From contig JAIKWN010000035.1 in the NCBI GenBank assembly GCA_024684665.1, forward strand, positions 1-5,752: a DNA stretch of 5,752 nt, given 5' to 3'. The notes below the pieces were generated by a model that was given only the letters and a program-made list of their open reading frames with translations, had not been told where the DNA came from and searched no databases. This stretch comes from Clostridiales bacterium (lineage in GTDB: Bacteria > Bacillota_A > Clostridia > Christensenellales > Aristaeellaceae). The position numbers were made by a program, and so were the translations under genes. Below are positions 1 through 4,962 of the stretch, in pieces; the stretch's first letter is position 1; each line of letters opens with the position of its first letter.

Positions 1-50
1 CCCACACACGATTTCCAGTCGTGCGCCTTAGACCACTCAGCCAACTCTGC
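1..50 (-). tRNA. tRNA-Ser (anticodon GGA), 3' part outside the window
   Basis: Read on the minus strand, the mature 5' end is G at position 50. A seven-base acceptor strand (GCAGAGT, 50-44) is followed by TG and a D arm with GCT paired to GGC around the invariant GGT-type loop. The anticodon stem CACGA/TCGTG closes the seven-base loop CTGGAAA, which places anticodon GGA at 16-14 (serine, UCC/UCU codons). After the stem the sequence runs into TGTGGG, the start of a long class II variable arm as expected for tRNA-Ser. The rest of that arm, the T arm and the 3' acceptor strand lie left of position 1. It has its own promoter at 74-102. Confidence 0.92.
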
Positions 51-73
51 ATAAGCGCTCCACAGCAAAAGCT

Positions 74-102
74 ATTGTAGCGATTGACAGGCTCCCTGTC
101 AA
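74..102 (-). promoter_or_regulatory. sigma70-type promoter of the tRNA-Ser gene
   Basis: On the minus strand a perfect -35 box TTGACA (102-97) is separated by exactly 17 bases from a -10 box TACAAT (79-74), which differs from TATAAT at one position. Transcription would begin near position 67, giving a leader of about 17 bases before the mature tRNA end at 50. Strength and spacing are typical of stable RNA promoters. The -35 box is one arm of the inverted repeat at 84-102. Confidence 0.85.
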
Positions 103-110
103 GCTTTTTT
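84..110 (+). terminator. possible plus-strand terminator: inverted repeat plus T tract
   Basis: TTGACAGG (84-91) and CCTGTCAA (95-102) form a perfect eight-base-pair stem with a three-base loop, followed by GC and six T residues (105-110). Read on the plus strand this looks like an intrinsic terminator, which would stop transcripts running antisense to the tRNA. The same bases contain the -35 box and spacer of the minus-strand tRNA promoter, so the repeat could instead be a regulator binding site or a by-product of the promoter. No plus-strand gene is visible to its left. Confidence 0.35.
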
Positions 111-233
111 GCAAATTATCCTTCTTCGCCTTCCTACCGCCTCCTACCTTTTTGTGATCTTTGCCACCTGAAGATAGATGTGTCTGCCTAAAGATTGCGG
201 TGGATTGTAGCAGATTGCCGCGGACGTATGCTT

Positions 234-276
234 GAATCTGGAATGCTGAATTCGAACCCAGAGGAGGAATCTGGAA
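234..276 (+). repeat. short direct repeat GAATCTGGAA
   Basis: GAATCTGGAA occurs at 234-243 and again at 267-276, a period of 33 bases. It is the clearest of several short repeats in this low-GC segment. The copies are too short and too few to assign a function; chance or a decayed repeat unit are both possible. Confidence 0.3.
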
Positions 277-303
277 CCGTCGTACCCAATAAGGCGAGGA
301 AAA

Positions 304-355
304 GTGAAGTCGGAAATCGAGCCAATATGGGTGGGCGGAGACGGACCGATTTCAC
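304..355 (+). repeat. imperfect inverted repeat with 10-bp stem and 32-base loop
   Basis: GTGAAGTCGG (304-313) can pair with CCGATTTCAC (346-355), giving nine Watson-Crick pairs and one G-T pair around a 32-base loop. There is no T tract after it, so it is not a terminator. It could be part of a structured RNA or a remnant of a repeat, but nothing else supports either. Confidence 0.25.
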
Positions 356-432
356 CTCTAATTTTGATTTCCCTAAGGCTAGCTGCTAGTGAACGACTGA
401 ATGCGGGATAATCTGGGTATCAGAGCGCGGAG

Positions 433-528
433 ATGACATATGAAAAATGGAAGGAAGGCATGCTGAGCCTCATCAGCAACGAGAGCATTCATACTCCTTC
501 AAAAAATCAGCGCGCAGACGGACTTTAA
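433..528 (+). CDS. doubtful 31-codon small ORF
   Basis: An ATG at 433 opens a 31-residue frame beginning MTYEKWKEGML and ending at TAA 526-528. A GGAG sits directly against the start codon, too close for a normal ribosome binding site, and an 11-codon frame starting at 401 ends by overlapping this ATG. The C-terminal part (LISNESIHTPSKNQRADGL) has a faint similarity in pattern to the start of GntR-type helix-turn-helix domains, where an I-x-x-G-x-L-x-P-G-x-x-LPS-E-x-x-L pattern is expected; most key residues are missing. It is more likely a remnant or a chance frame than a gene. Confidence 0.12.
   Translation: MTYEKWKEGMLSLISNESIHTPSKNQRADGL
461..478. repeat. 18-bp interrupted palindrome TGCTGA-N6-TCAGCA
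   Basis: Bases TGCTGA (461-466) and TCAGCA (473-478) are perfect inverted half-sites separated by six bases, about 250 bases upstream of the operon promoter. The symmetry and 12-base centre spacing would suit a dimeric helix-turn-helix regulator, but a weak hairpin or chance are equally possible. It lies inside the doubtful small ORF at 433-528. Confidence 0.2.
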
Positions 529-568
529 GTTCTGCCTCTGAGTATCGGTCCTTACGTATAGGAGGATT

Positions 569-664
569 ATGAGCAGAGAGACGTCGTGCGCTCATCTTCC
601 GCGGGGTTGTCTTTCCCTGCGGGAGAAAATCGAAAATGCCGGACTTTGGGATGGGAGGGAATAG
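569..664 (+). CDS. possible 31-codon small ORF with strong ribosome binding site
   Basis: A perfect AGGAGG (560-565) lies three bases before an ATG at 569; the frame encodes 31 residues (begins MSRETSCAHLPRG, ends at TAG 662-664). The spacing is shorter than the usual five to nine bases. The peptide is charged, has two cysteines and no hydrophobic or signal segment, and I do not recognise it. No good promoter is seen just ahead of it, and it ends about 50 bases upstream of the operon's -35 box. It could be a short leader peptide of a longer transcript, a remnant, or chance. Confidence 0.22.
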   Translation: MSRETSCAHLPRGCLSLREKIENAGLWDGRE

Positions 665-714
665 ATAAATGGCTGTCTGGTACTGTAATAAAACCGCTGA
701 AACTGGAAAACGAC

Positions 715-743
715 TTGAAAAGAAAGTGGAATTGCGTTATATT
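715..743 (+). promoter_or_regulatory. likely sigma70-type promoter of the transporter operon
   Basis: TTGAAA (715-720) is separated by exactly 17 bases from TATATT (738-743); each box matches the sigma70 consensus at five of six positions. Transcription would begin near 750, giving a 5' untranslated leader of about 75 bases before the ATG at 825. This placement also argues against translation from the earlier in-frame ATG at 669, which would lie upstream of the transcript start. No clear operator was recognised around it. Confidence 0.65.
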
Positions 744-753
744 GGAGCGGAAG

Positions 754-786
754 CGCAAAGGCGTTTTGCGAAGGGAGATTTCTCCC
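754..786 (+). promoter_or_regulatory. two tandem small hairpins at the 5' end of the operon mRNA
   Basis: CGCAAA (754-759) pairs with TTTGCG (765-770) over a five-base loop; three bases later GGGAG (773-777) pairs with CTCCC (782-786) over a four-base ATTT loop. If transcription starts near 750 these sit at the very 5' end of the mRNA. Hairpins there are known to protect transcripts from 5'-end-dependent decay, so a stabilising role is a reasonable inference. No T tract follows, so they are not terminators, and they do not pair with the ribosome binding site at 811-816. Confidence 0.4.
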
Positions 787-810
787 GGAAAAACGAAAAA
801 GGAAGACAAC

Positions 811-816
811 AGGAGG
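811..816 (+). promoter_or_regulatory. ribosome binding site deciding the binding-protein start
   Basis: A perfect AGGAGG lies eight bases before ATG 825. It fixes the start of the binding-protein gene against the in-frame ATG at 669, which has no such site and would place 52 charged residues ahead of the signal peptide. Confidence 0.9.
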
Positions 817-824
817 AAACGCAC

Positions 825-2069
825 ATGAAACGTGGATTGGCATTGGCGCTGGCGGCCTGCCTCATGATCGCCCTCGCGGCGGCGGCCTCAGCGGCGACGG
901 AAGTCAAGATCTGGCATACCTTCACGGAGGGCCAGCAGGCGGCGCTTGAGAAGTACGCGGCGGATTTTAACGCGAGTCAGAGCGACTATACCGTGATCCT
1001 GGAATCCCAGGCGTTCTCCGGCTTCACTGACGCGGTCTATCAGGCCACGGCCAACGGCGTCGGCCCCAGCATCATCTTCAACTATGGCTCTGAGGCGGCC
1101 AAGTACGTGCCGGACAATAAGGTCGTGAACCTGAAACCCTACATTTACGATCCGGAAATCGGCATGATTGAAGTCTACGAGTCCATGCCCGATTCCCTGC
1201 GCAGCGAGGTAGAGGGCTTTGAAAAGGAAGGCGTTTACTACCTGCCCAGCTATACCACAGGCCCTGTCCTCTTCTACAACAAGACCCTGTTCGACGAGAT
1301 GGGCTTCGAGCCTGCGAAGACCTGGGACGAGCTGGCGGAACAGTCGAAAGCTATTTATGAAGAGAAGGGCATCTCCGGCTATACCGGCGCGGACGGCCTG
1401 ACCGATCTCATGCAGACTCTCATCCTGCAGAGCGGCAGCACCTACATTGATGTGGCCAATAAAGTCGTGGGCTTTGACAATGAAGAGACCCTCAAATGGC
1501 TGACCTGGTACGGCGAGAACGTCCAGAACGAGTACTTCCTGGACGGCCCGACCATTTCCGACTACATCTCTTCCGACTTCAACGCCGGTAACGTGGCATC
1601 CTATTCCGGCTCCTGCGCGGGTGAACCGTACATCGATCCGAACGGCTTCGAGTTCTCCTGCGCACCGCTGCCCAAGGCGATTACGAAGGAATGGTATCCT
1701 TCTTGGAACCGCGGCCCCATTGTCTTCGACAAGGGCGACGACACGAACCGTGGCGCATATCTCTTTGTGCGCTATCTGCTGACTCCGGAAGTAAATGCGG
1801 ATTGGGTAAAGCAGGTTAATGCCCTCTCGCCCTACGGGACGACGCAGGCTTGCGACGCCTACAAAGAGTACAGCGCGAACCTGACGGTATCCCTGCAGGC
1901 TCTGCAGGCGAACCTGGATGTGGCAGGTGCGTTACCGAACGTTACCGGTTCCGCGCGCATCCGCGACGCCCTCAAGGAGACGGCGCAGAAGGTTGGCGGC
2001 GGAATGGATCCGGCGGAGCAGCTGAAAACGCTCGTCGAAACCTGCAACAAGGCGTTGCAGGGAAACTGA
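825..2069 (+). CDS. ABC importer solute-binding protein, UgpB-like (family 1)
   Basis: This 414-residue protein is the periplasmic ligand-catching subunit of the importer encoded downstream. Residues 1-23 form a type I signal peptide: MKRG, a long Ala/Leu core and an ASA|AT cleavage site, so the mature protein should be soluble in the periplasm. The start of the mature chain (VKIWHTF, then an E-rich helix and ADFN), residues 79-90 (VGPSIIFNYGSE) and the block at 146-175 (GPVLFYNKTLFDEMGF, then KTWDEL) are typical of family 1 binding proteins and closest in layout to UgpB of the sn-glycerol-3-phosphate system. Comparison with the E. coli protein from memory shows the later pocket segments are not well kept (GYLP-type loop replaced by NALSPYGTT at 332-340), so the ligand is uncertain. 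The mature part has four cysteines (264, 279, 343, 407). A terminator follows the stop codon. Confidence 0.93.
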   Translation: MKRGLALALAACLMIALAAAASAATEVKIWHTFTEGQQAALEKYAADFNASQSDYTVILESQAFSGFTDAVYQATANGVGPSIIFNYGSEAAKYVPDNKVVNLKPYIYDPEIGMIEVYESMPDSLRSEVEGFEKEGVYYLPSYTTGPVLFYNKTLFDEMGFEPAKTWDELAEQSKAIYEEKGISGYTGADGLTDLMQTLILQSGSTYIDVANKVVGFDNEETLKWLTWYGENVQNEYFLDGPTISDYISSDFNAGNVASYSGSCAGEPYIDPNGFEFSCAPLPKAITKEWYPSWNRGPIVFDKGDDTNRGAYLFVRYLLTPEVNADWVKQVNALSPYGTTQACDAYKEYSANLTVSLQALQANLDVAGALPNVTGSARIRDALKETAQKVGGGMDPAEQLKTLVETCNKALQGN

Positions 2070-2084
2070 CAGTAAGCAACAGAG

Positions 2085-2115
2085 GAGGCTGGCGGCGGGC
2101 CGTCAGCCTCTTTTT
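2085..2115 (+). terminator. intrinsic terminator/attenuator between binding protein and ATPase genes
   Basis: GAGGCTGGCGG (2085-2095) pairs with CCGTCAGCCTC (2100-2110) with one G-T pair and a four-base CGGG loop, followed directly by five T residues (2111-2115). It lies 15 bases after the binding-protein stop and 23 bases before the ATPase start, inside an otherwise single transcription unit. Partial readthrough would give more binding protein than membrane components, as known for many ABC importers such as the maltose system, where intergenic structures do this by mRNA stability. No A tract precedes it, so it acts on the plus strand only. Confidence 0.85.
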
Positions 2116-2138
2116 CGGAAACGGCGGGAGGAAAGAAC

Positions 2139-3200
2139 ATGCGCGTATTGCTGGATCATGTGACCAAAAGGTTCGCTGACAATTTCACCGCGGTGGACGA
2201 TTTCTGCGCGGAGCTCCGGGACGGGGAGCTGGTCTGCCTGCTGGGACCTTCCGGCTGCGGTAAGTCCACGCTGCTCAACATGCTTTCGGGGATTCTGCCC
2301 CTGACCGAGGGGCATATCTGGTTTGACCAGGACGACGTAACGAATGTTCCGCCGGAAAAGCGGGGAGTGGGGCTGGTATTCCAGAACTACGCCCTCTACC
2401 CCCATATGACTGTGCTGGCGAATATCTGCTTCCCTCTCGAGGCGCAGCATGTACCGAAGGAGGAGCGGGTGGCGCGAGCAAAGGAAGTGGCGAAACTCGT
2501 CCACGTGGATATGTTGCTGGACCGCCGTCCCGGAGAACTCTCCGGCGGACAGCAACAGCGCGTGGCTATCGCACGGGCGCTCATCAAGAACCCCAGACTT
2601 CTTCTGCTCGACGAACCGCTCTCCAACCTGGACGCGCGCCTTCGCCTCGAGATGCGGGAGGAGATCCGCAGGATCCAGCAGCGCACGGGCGTGACCGCGG
2701 TCTTCGTGACACACGACCAAGAGGAGGCGCTGGCCATTTCCGACCGCATCATCCTTATGAAGGCCGGCGTCATGCAGCAGAACGACCTGCCGCAGAACCT
2801 TTACGACGATCCGAAGAACCAGTTCGTCGCGAATTTCCTCGGCAATCCGCCCATCAACAACATCCCTGGCATTATTAAAGACGGAGTCTTCCTGGCAGAG
2901 GGGGCGAGGGAGTCGGTTGCGCTGCCCTTCCTGCCGAAGACCAACGGGGAGCGACGGGTGAACCTGTCCATCCGCGCCGAGGCTTTTTTGGCAGATGACG
3001 CTGGCCCGATCCCCGCGGACGTTGTCCGAGTCTACACCATGGGCAAGGAAGAGATGGCCTGTCTTATGCTGGGGAATACTGAGTTCCGCGCCTACATCGA
3101 CAACGAGGTTGGTCTTTCGGAGGGACAGAAGATCCATCTGTCCCTGCGCCGACGCGGCGTCTTCGTGTTCGACCTGGAAAGCGGGGAGAGGCTCGCATGA
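2139..3200 (+). CDS. ugpC: ABC importer ATP-binding subunit, UgpC/MalK type
   Basis: The 353-residue protein is the cytoplasmic ATPase that powers import by dimerising on the two permeases. All catalytic motifs are intact: Walker A GPSGCGKST (36-44), Q-loop glutamine 82 in FQNYALYPHMTV, signature LSGGQQQR (134-141), Walker B LLLLDEP with catalytic E159, D-loop SNLDA (162-166) and switch H192. About residues 235-353 form the extra C-terminal TOBE/OB-fold domain of the CUT1 sugar and glycerol-phosphate group; the length matches E. coli UgpC closely. The start is set by GGGAGG (2126-2131), seven bases ahead. The symbol is at family level, since ATPases of this group can serve several importers and the ligand is unproven. 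Its stop overlaps the next start (ATGA). Confidence 0.96.
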   Translation: MRVLLDHVTKRFADNFTAVDDFCAELRDGELVCLLGPSGCGKSTLLNMLSGILPLTEGHIWFDQDDVTNVPPEKRGVGLVFQNYALYPHMTVLANICFPLEAQHVPKEERVARAKEVAKLVHVDMLLDRRPGELSGGQQQRVAIARALIKNPRLLLLDEPLSNLDARLRLEMREEIRRIQQRTGVTAVFVTHDQEEALAISDRIILMKAGVMQQNDLPQNLYDDPKNQFVANFLGNPPINNIPGIIKDGVFLAEGARESVALPFLPKTNGERRVNLSIRAEAFLADDAGPIPADVVRVYTMGKEEMACLMLGNTEFRAYIDNEVGLSEGQKIHLSLRRRGVFVFDLESGERLA

Positions 3201-4141
3201 CACAGAAGCAGCATTCGCATACGCAAAGAGAAAACGATCTTCTGCGCAGCAGCGCCTTCGAACGGGTGGAGCCCTATCTCTACCTGCTGCCCTTCTTCTT
3301 GGGTGTGGCGGTCTTTACGCTCTATCCCGTCGTGAATGTCGTGCTCATGTCCTTCAAGCAGGATTACAGCATGCTGACGCGTGGGTTTTCCTCTTGGGGA
3401 ATCGGCAACTACGCGAAGACCTTCGCGGACAAGAATTTCTGGCAGGCGATCACAAATACGCTAAAATACGTATTGCTGGTCGTGCCGATTTCCCTCGCGC
3501 TCGCTCTTATCATCGCGAATCTCTTGAACCAGAAGCTCCGGGGCTCCGCGCTCTTTCAGAGTGTGTACTTTCTACCCATGGTAACGAGCGTCACCGCCGT
3601 TGGCCTTGCCTGGAAGTTCATGTTCAACAATCGCGGCGTCATCAACTACATGCTGGGCCTTTTCGGAGTGAAGGCGATCCCATGGCTGCGCTCGGCCCAG
3701 GGGGGCGCTTGGAACATGTGGGCGCTCGTCATCTTCGGCATCTGGAACATCCTGCCCTTTACCATCATCCTGCTGCTTTCCGGCCTGCAGAACATCGATC
3801 CGCAGTACAGGACAGCGGCGAGGGTGGACGCGGCTTCCTCCCTTCGCATCTTCTTCCGCATTACCGTGCCGCTCCTCGCGCCCACGATCTTCCTCGTTTG
3901 CATCGTGAACACGATCAGCTGTTTTAAAGTTTTCTCCGAACTGTATCCGCTCTTCGGCGGCAGTCCGGGCGCGGTGGGGAATCTGTATACCGTGGTTTAT
4001 TACATCCGTACCAGCATGATGACCTATCAGGATTACGGTGTCGCTTCGGCGGCGGCCATCATCCTCTTCCTGTTCATCTTTGCCTTCACGATGATGCAGC
4101 AGGCTGTGCGCAAGATCATCGAGAGGAGGGGCGGAAAATGA
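3197..4141 (+). CDS. ABC importer permease, UgpA-like (MalF-type subunit)
   Basis: This 314-residue inner-membrane protein is the first of two channel subunits. It has a short polar N-terminus and about six membrane segments (roughly 28-51, 88-110, 118-140, 174-196, 228-246, 281-305), as usual for the UgpA/MsmF group. The cytoplasmic EAA loop that docks on the ATPase is at 204-228, but the usual E-A-A-x3-G core reads T-A-A-R-V-D-A (206-212): the glutamate is threonine and the conserved glycine is alanine. The following I-T-V-P-L-L-A-P is normal. GGGGAG (3183-3188) precedes the start, which overlaps the ATPase stop by four bases (ATGA), so translation is likely coupled. Orthology to UgpA itself is inferred, not shown. 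Confidence 0.95.
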   Translation: MTQKQHSHTQRENDLLRSSAFERVEPYLYLLPFFLGVAVFTLYPVVNVVLMSFKQDYSMLTRGFSSWGIGNYAKTFADKNFWQAITNTLKYVLLVVPISLALALIIANLLNQKLRGSALFQSVYFLPMVTSVTAVGLAWKFMFNNRGVINYMLGLFGVKAIPWLRSAQGGAWNMWALVIFGIWNILPFTIILLLSGLQNIDPQYRTAARVDAASSLRIFFRITVPLLAPTIFLVCIVNTISCFKVFSELYPLFGGSPGAVGNLYTVVYYIRTSMMTYQDYGVASAAAIILFLFIFAFTMMQQAVRKIIERRGGK

Positions 4142-4962
4142 AGAAGTTTTCCATCGGGACCCTCTTCGTGTACCTCTTCCTGATCGCGGGCGGGGTGATC
4201 ATGTTCTTCCCCTTTTTCTGGATGTTCATGTCGGCCTTCAAGACCACGGCGGAGGTTTCAGCCTTCCCGCCGGTGTGGGTCCCTTCGACCTTCAACTTCC
4301 AGAACTTTGCCCTAGCTTTCCAGAAGGCGCCCTTCCTGCGCTACTTCGCGAACTCGCTCATCGTCATGCTGACGAGCGTCGGCGTCACGACGATCACCTC
4401 CATCCTGGCAGCCTTCGCGTTCTCGCGGCTGCGCTTCCCGGGACGGAACACGCTCTTCACGCTGCTGCTTTCCATGATGATGATCCCCTTTGAGATGCTG
4501 ATCATTACGAACTACCGTACTGTGATCGACCTCGGCATCTACGATTCCATGTGGGCACTGGTGCTGCCCTTTACGAGCTCCATCTTCTACACCTACATCC
4601 TGAAGAACTTCTTCGACACGGTACCGGACAGCCTGTACTGGTCGGCCCGGATTGATGGCTCTTCCAACTGGAAATACCTCTGGCGGGTCATGGTCCCCAT
4701 GGCGCGACCCAGCCTGACTACGGTCATTCTGCTGAACGCGCTCGCAAGCTGGAACAGTTTTATGTGGCCCATGTACGTGATCCAGACGGACCGCTACCGC
4801 ACGCTTCCCTGGGGCCTGCAGGTCTTTACGACAGAGGCGGGCTCCAATCCAGAGCTGCAAATGGCGGCTTCCACCGTTGTCATCCTGCCGATGATCGTGC
4901 TCTTCCTCTTTGCAAGGAAGTATATCGTTGGCGGCGTGGCCCGCGGAGGCCTCAAGGGATGA
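4138..4962 (+). CDS. ABC importer permease, UgpE/AraQ-like (MalG-type subunit)
   Basis: This 274-residue inner-membrane protein is the second channel subunit. It shows about six membrane segments (roughly 9-33, 72-96, 104-125, 137-157, 190-210, 243-262), the usual length of the UgpE/AraQ/MalG group, the PFFWMFMSAFK segment after the first helix, and a near-standard EAA loop at 168-191 with A170-R-I-D-G174 and M-V-P. The C-terminus RKYIVGGVARGGLKG follows the family pattern of (Q/R)(K/R)Y-(F/I)-V-x-G-x3-G-x-x-KG. AGGAGG (4124-4129) lies eight bases before the start, which overlaps the preceding stop as ATGA. Together with the UgpA-like subunit it forms the heterodimeric pore. Confidence 0.95.
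   Translation: MKKFSIGTLFVYLFLIAGGVIMFFPFFWMFMSAFKTTAEVSAFPPVWVPSTFNFQNFALAFQKAPFLRYFANSLIVMLTSVGVTTITSILAAFAFSRLRFPGRNTLFTLLLSMMMIPFEMLIITNYRTVIDLGIYDSMWALVLPFTSSIFYTYILKNFFDTVPDSLYWSARIDGSSNWKYLWRVMVPMARPSLTTVILLNALASWNSFMWPMYVIQTDRYRTLPWGLQVFTTEAGSNPELQMAASTVVILPMIVLFLFARKYIVGGVARGGLKG

Larger units (their letters stand above)
111..710. other. about 600-base intergenic region, no confident gene
   Basis: No frame here gives a recognisable protein. Sample 60-base lines have about 43-52% GC, clearly below the genes that follow. Bases 120-155 are pyrimidine-rich on the plus strand. Between 195 and 389 there is a 64-codon plus frame (TTG start, no ribosome binding site). On the minus strand a 91-codon stop-free frame (419 down to stop at 146-144) lacks any ATG, GTG or TTG near its beginning. 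Short repeats and two 31-codon small ORFs, listed separately, occur inside. I saw no further tRNA, known riboswitch core or CRISPR repeat. It may contain decayed coding sequence or an unrecognised repeat or RNA. Confidence 0.5.

Noticed and set aside
249..262. T-loop-like GGGTTCGAATTC on the minus strand, suggesting another tRNA
   Set aside because: The flanking bases do not form a proper T stem and no anticodon or acceptor arms can be found around it.
295..313. Sequence resembling the RNase P RNA GAGGAAAGTCCGG core
   Set aside because: The match is broken by inserted bases, and the matching second P4 strand and other conserved parts are absent.
195..389. 64-codon plus frame in the intergenic region
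   Set aside because: TTG start, no ribosome binding site and no recognisable protein pattern; retained only as part of the intergenic description.
669..824. In-frame N-terminal extension of the binding protein from ATG 669
   Set aside because: It adds 52 charged residues before a clean signal peptide, has no ribosome binding site, and lies over the likely promoter; ATG 825 has AGGAGG at ideal spacing.
586..828. 80-codon plus frame (GTG start) whose stop overlaps the binding-protein start as ATGA
   Set aside because: No ribosome binding site, low-complexity basic peptide without recognisable features, and it runs through the predicted promoter; the overlap is probably coincidence.
849..860. 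Lipobox-like LAAC (residues 9-12) in the binding protein
   Set aside because: The cysteine comes too early, with a very short hydrophobic stretch before it, and the hydrophobic core continues to a good ASA|AT type I site.
2103..3203. 366-codon minus frame opposite the ATPase gene
   Set aside because: Antisense shadow of a GC-rich gene whose motifs are all intact on the plus strand; no plausible start signals or domains.
2995..3927. 310-codon plus frame overlapping the ATPase and first permease genes
   Set aside because: Out-of-frame shadow with R/A/S-rich composition; the real genes in other frames show full family motifs.
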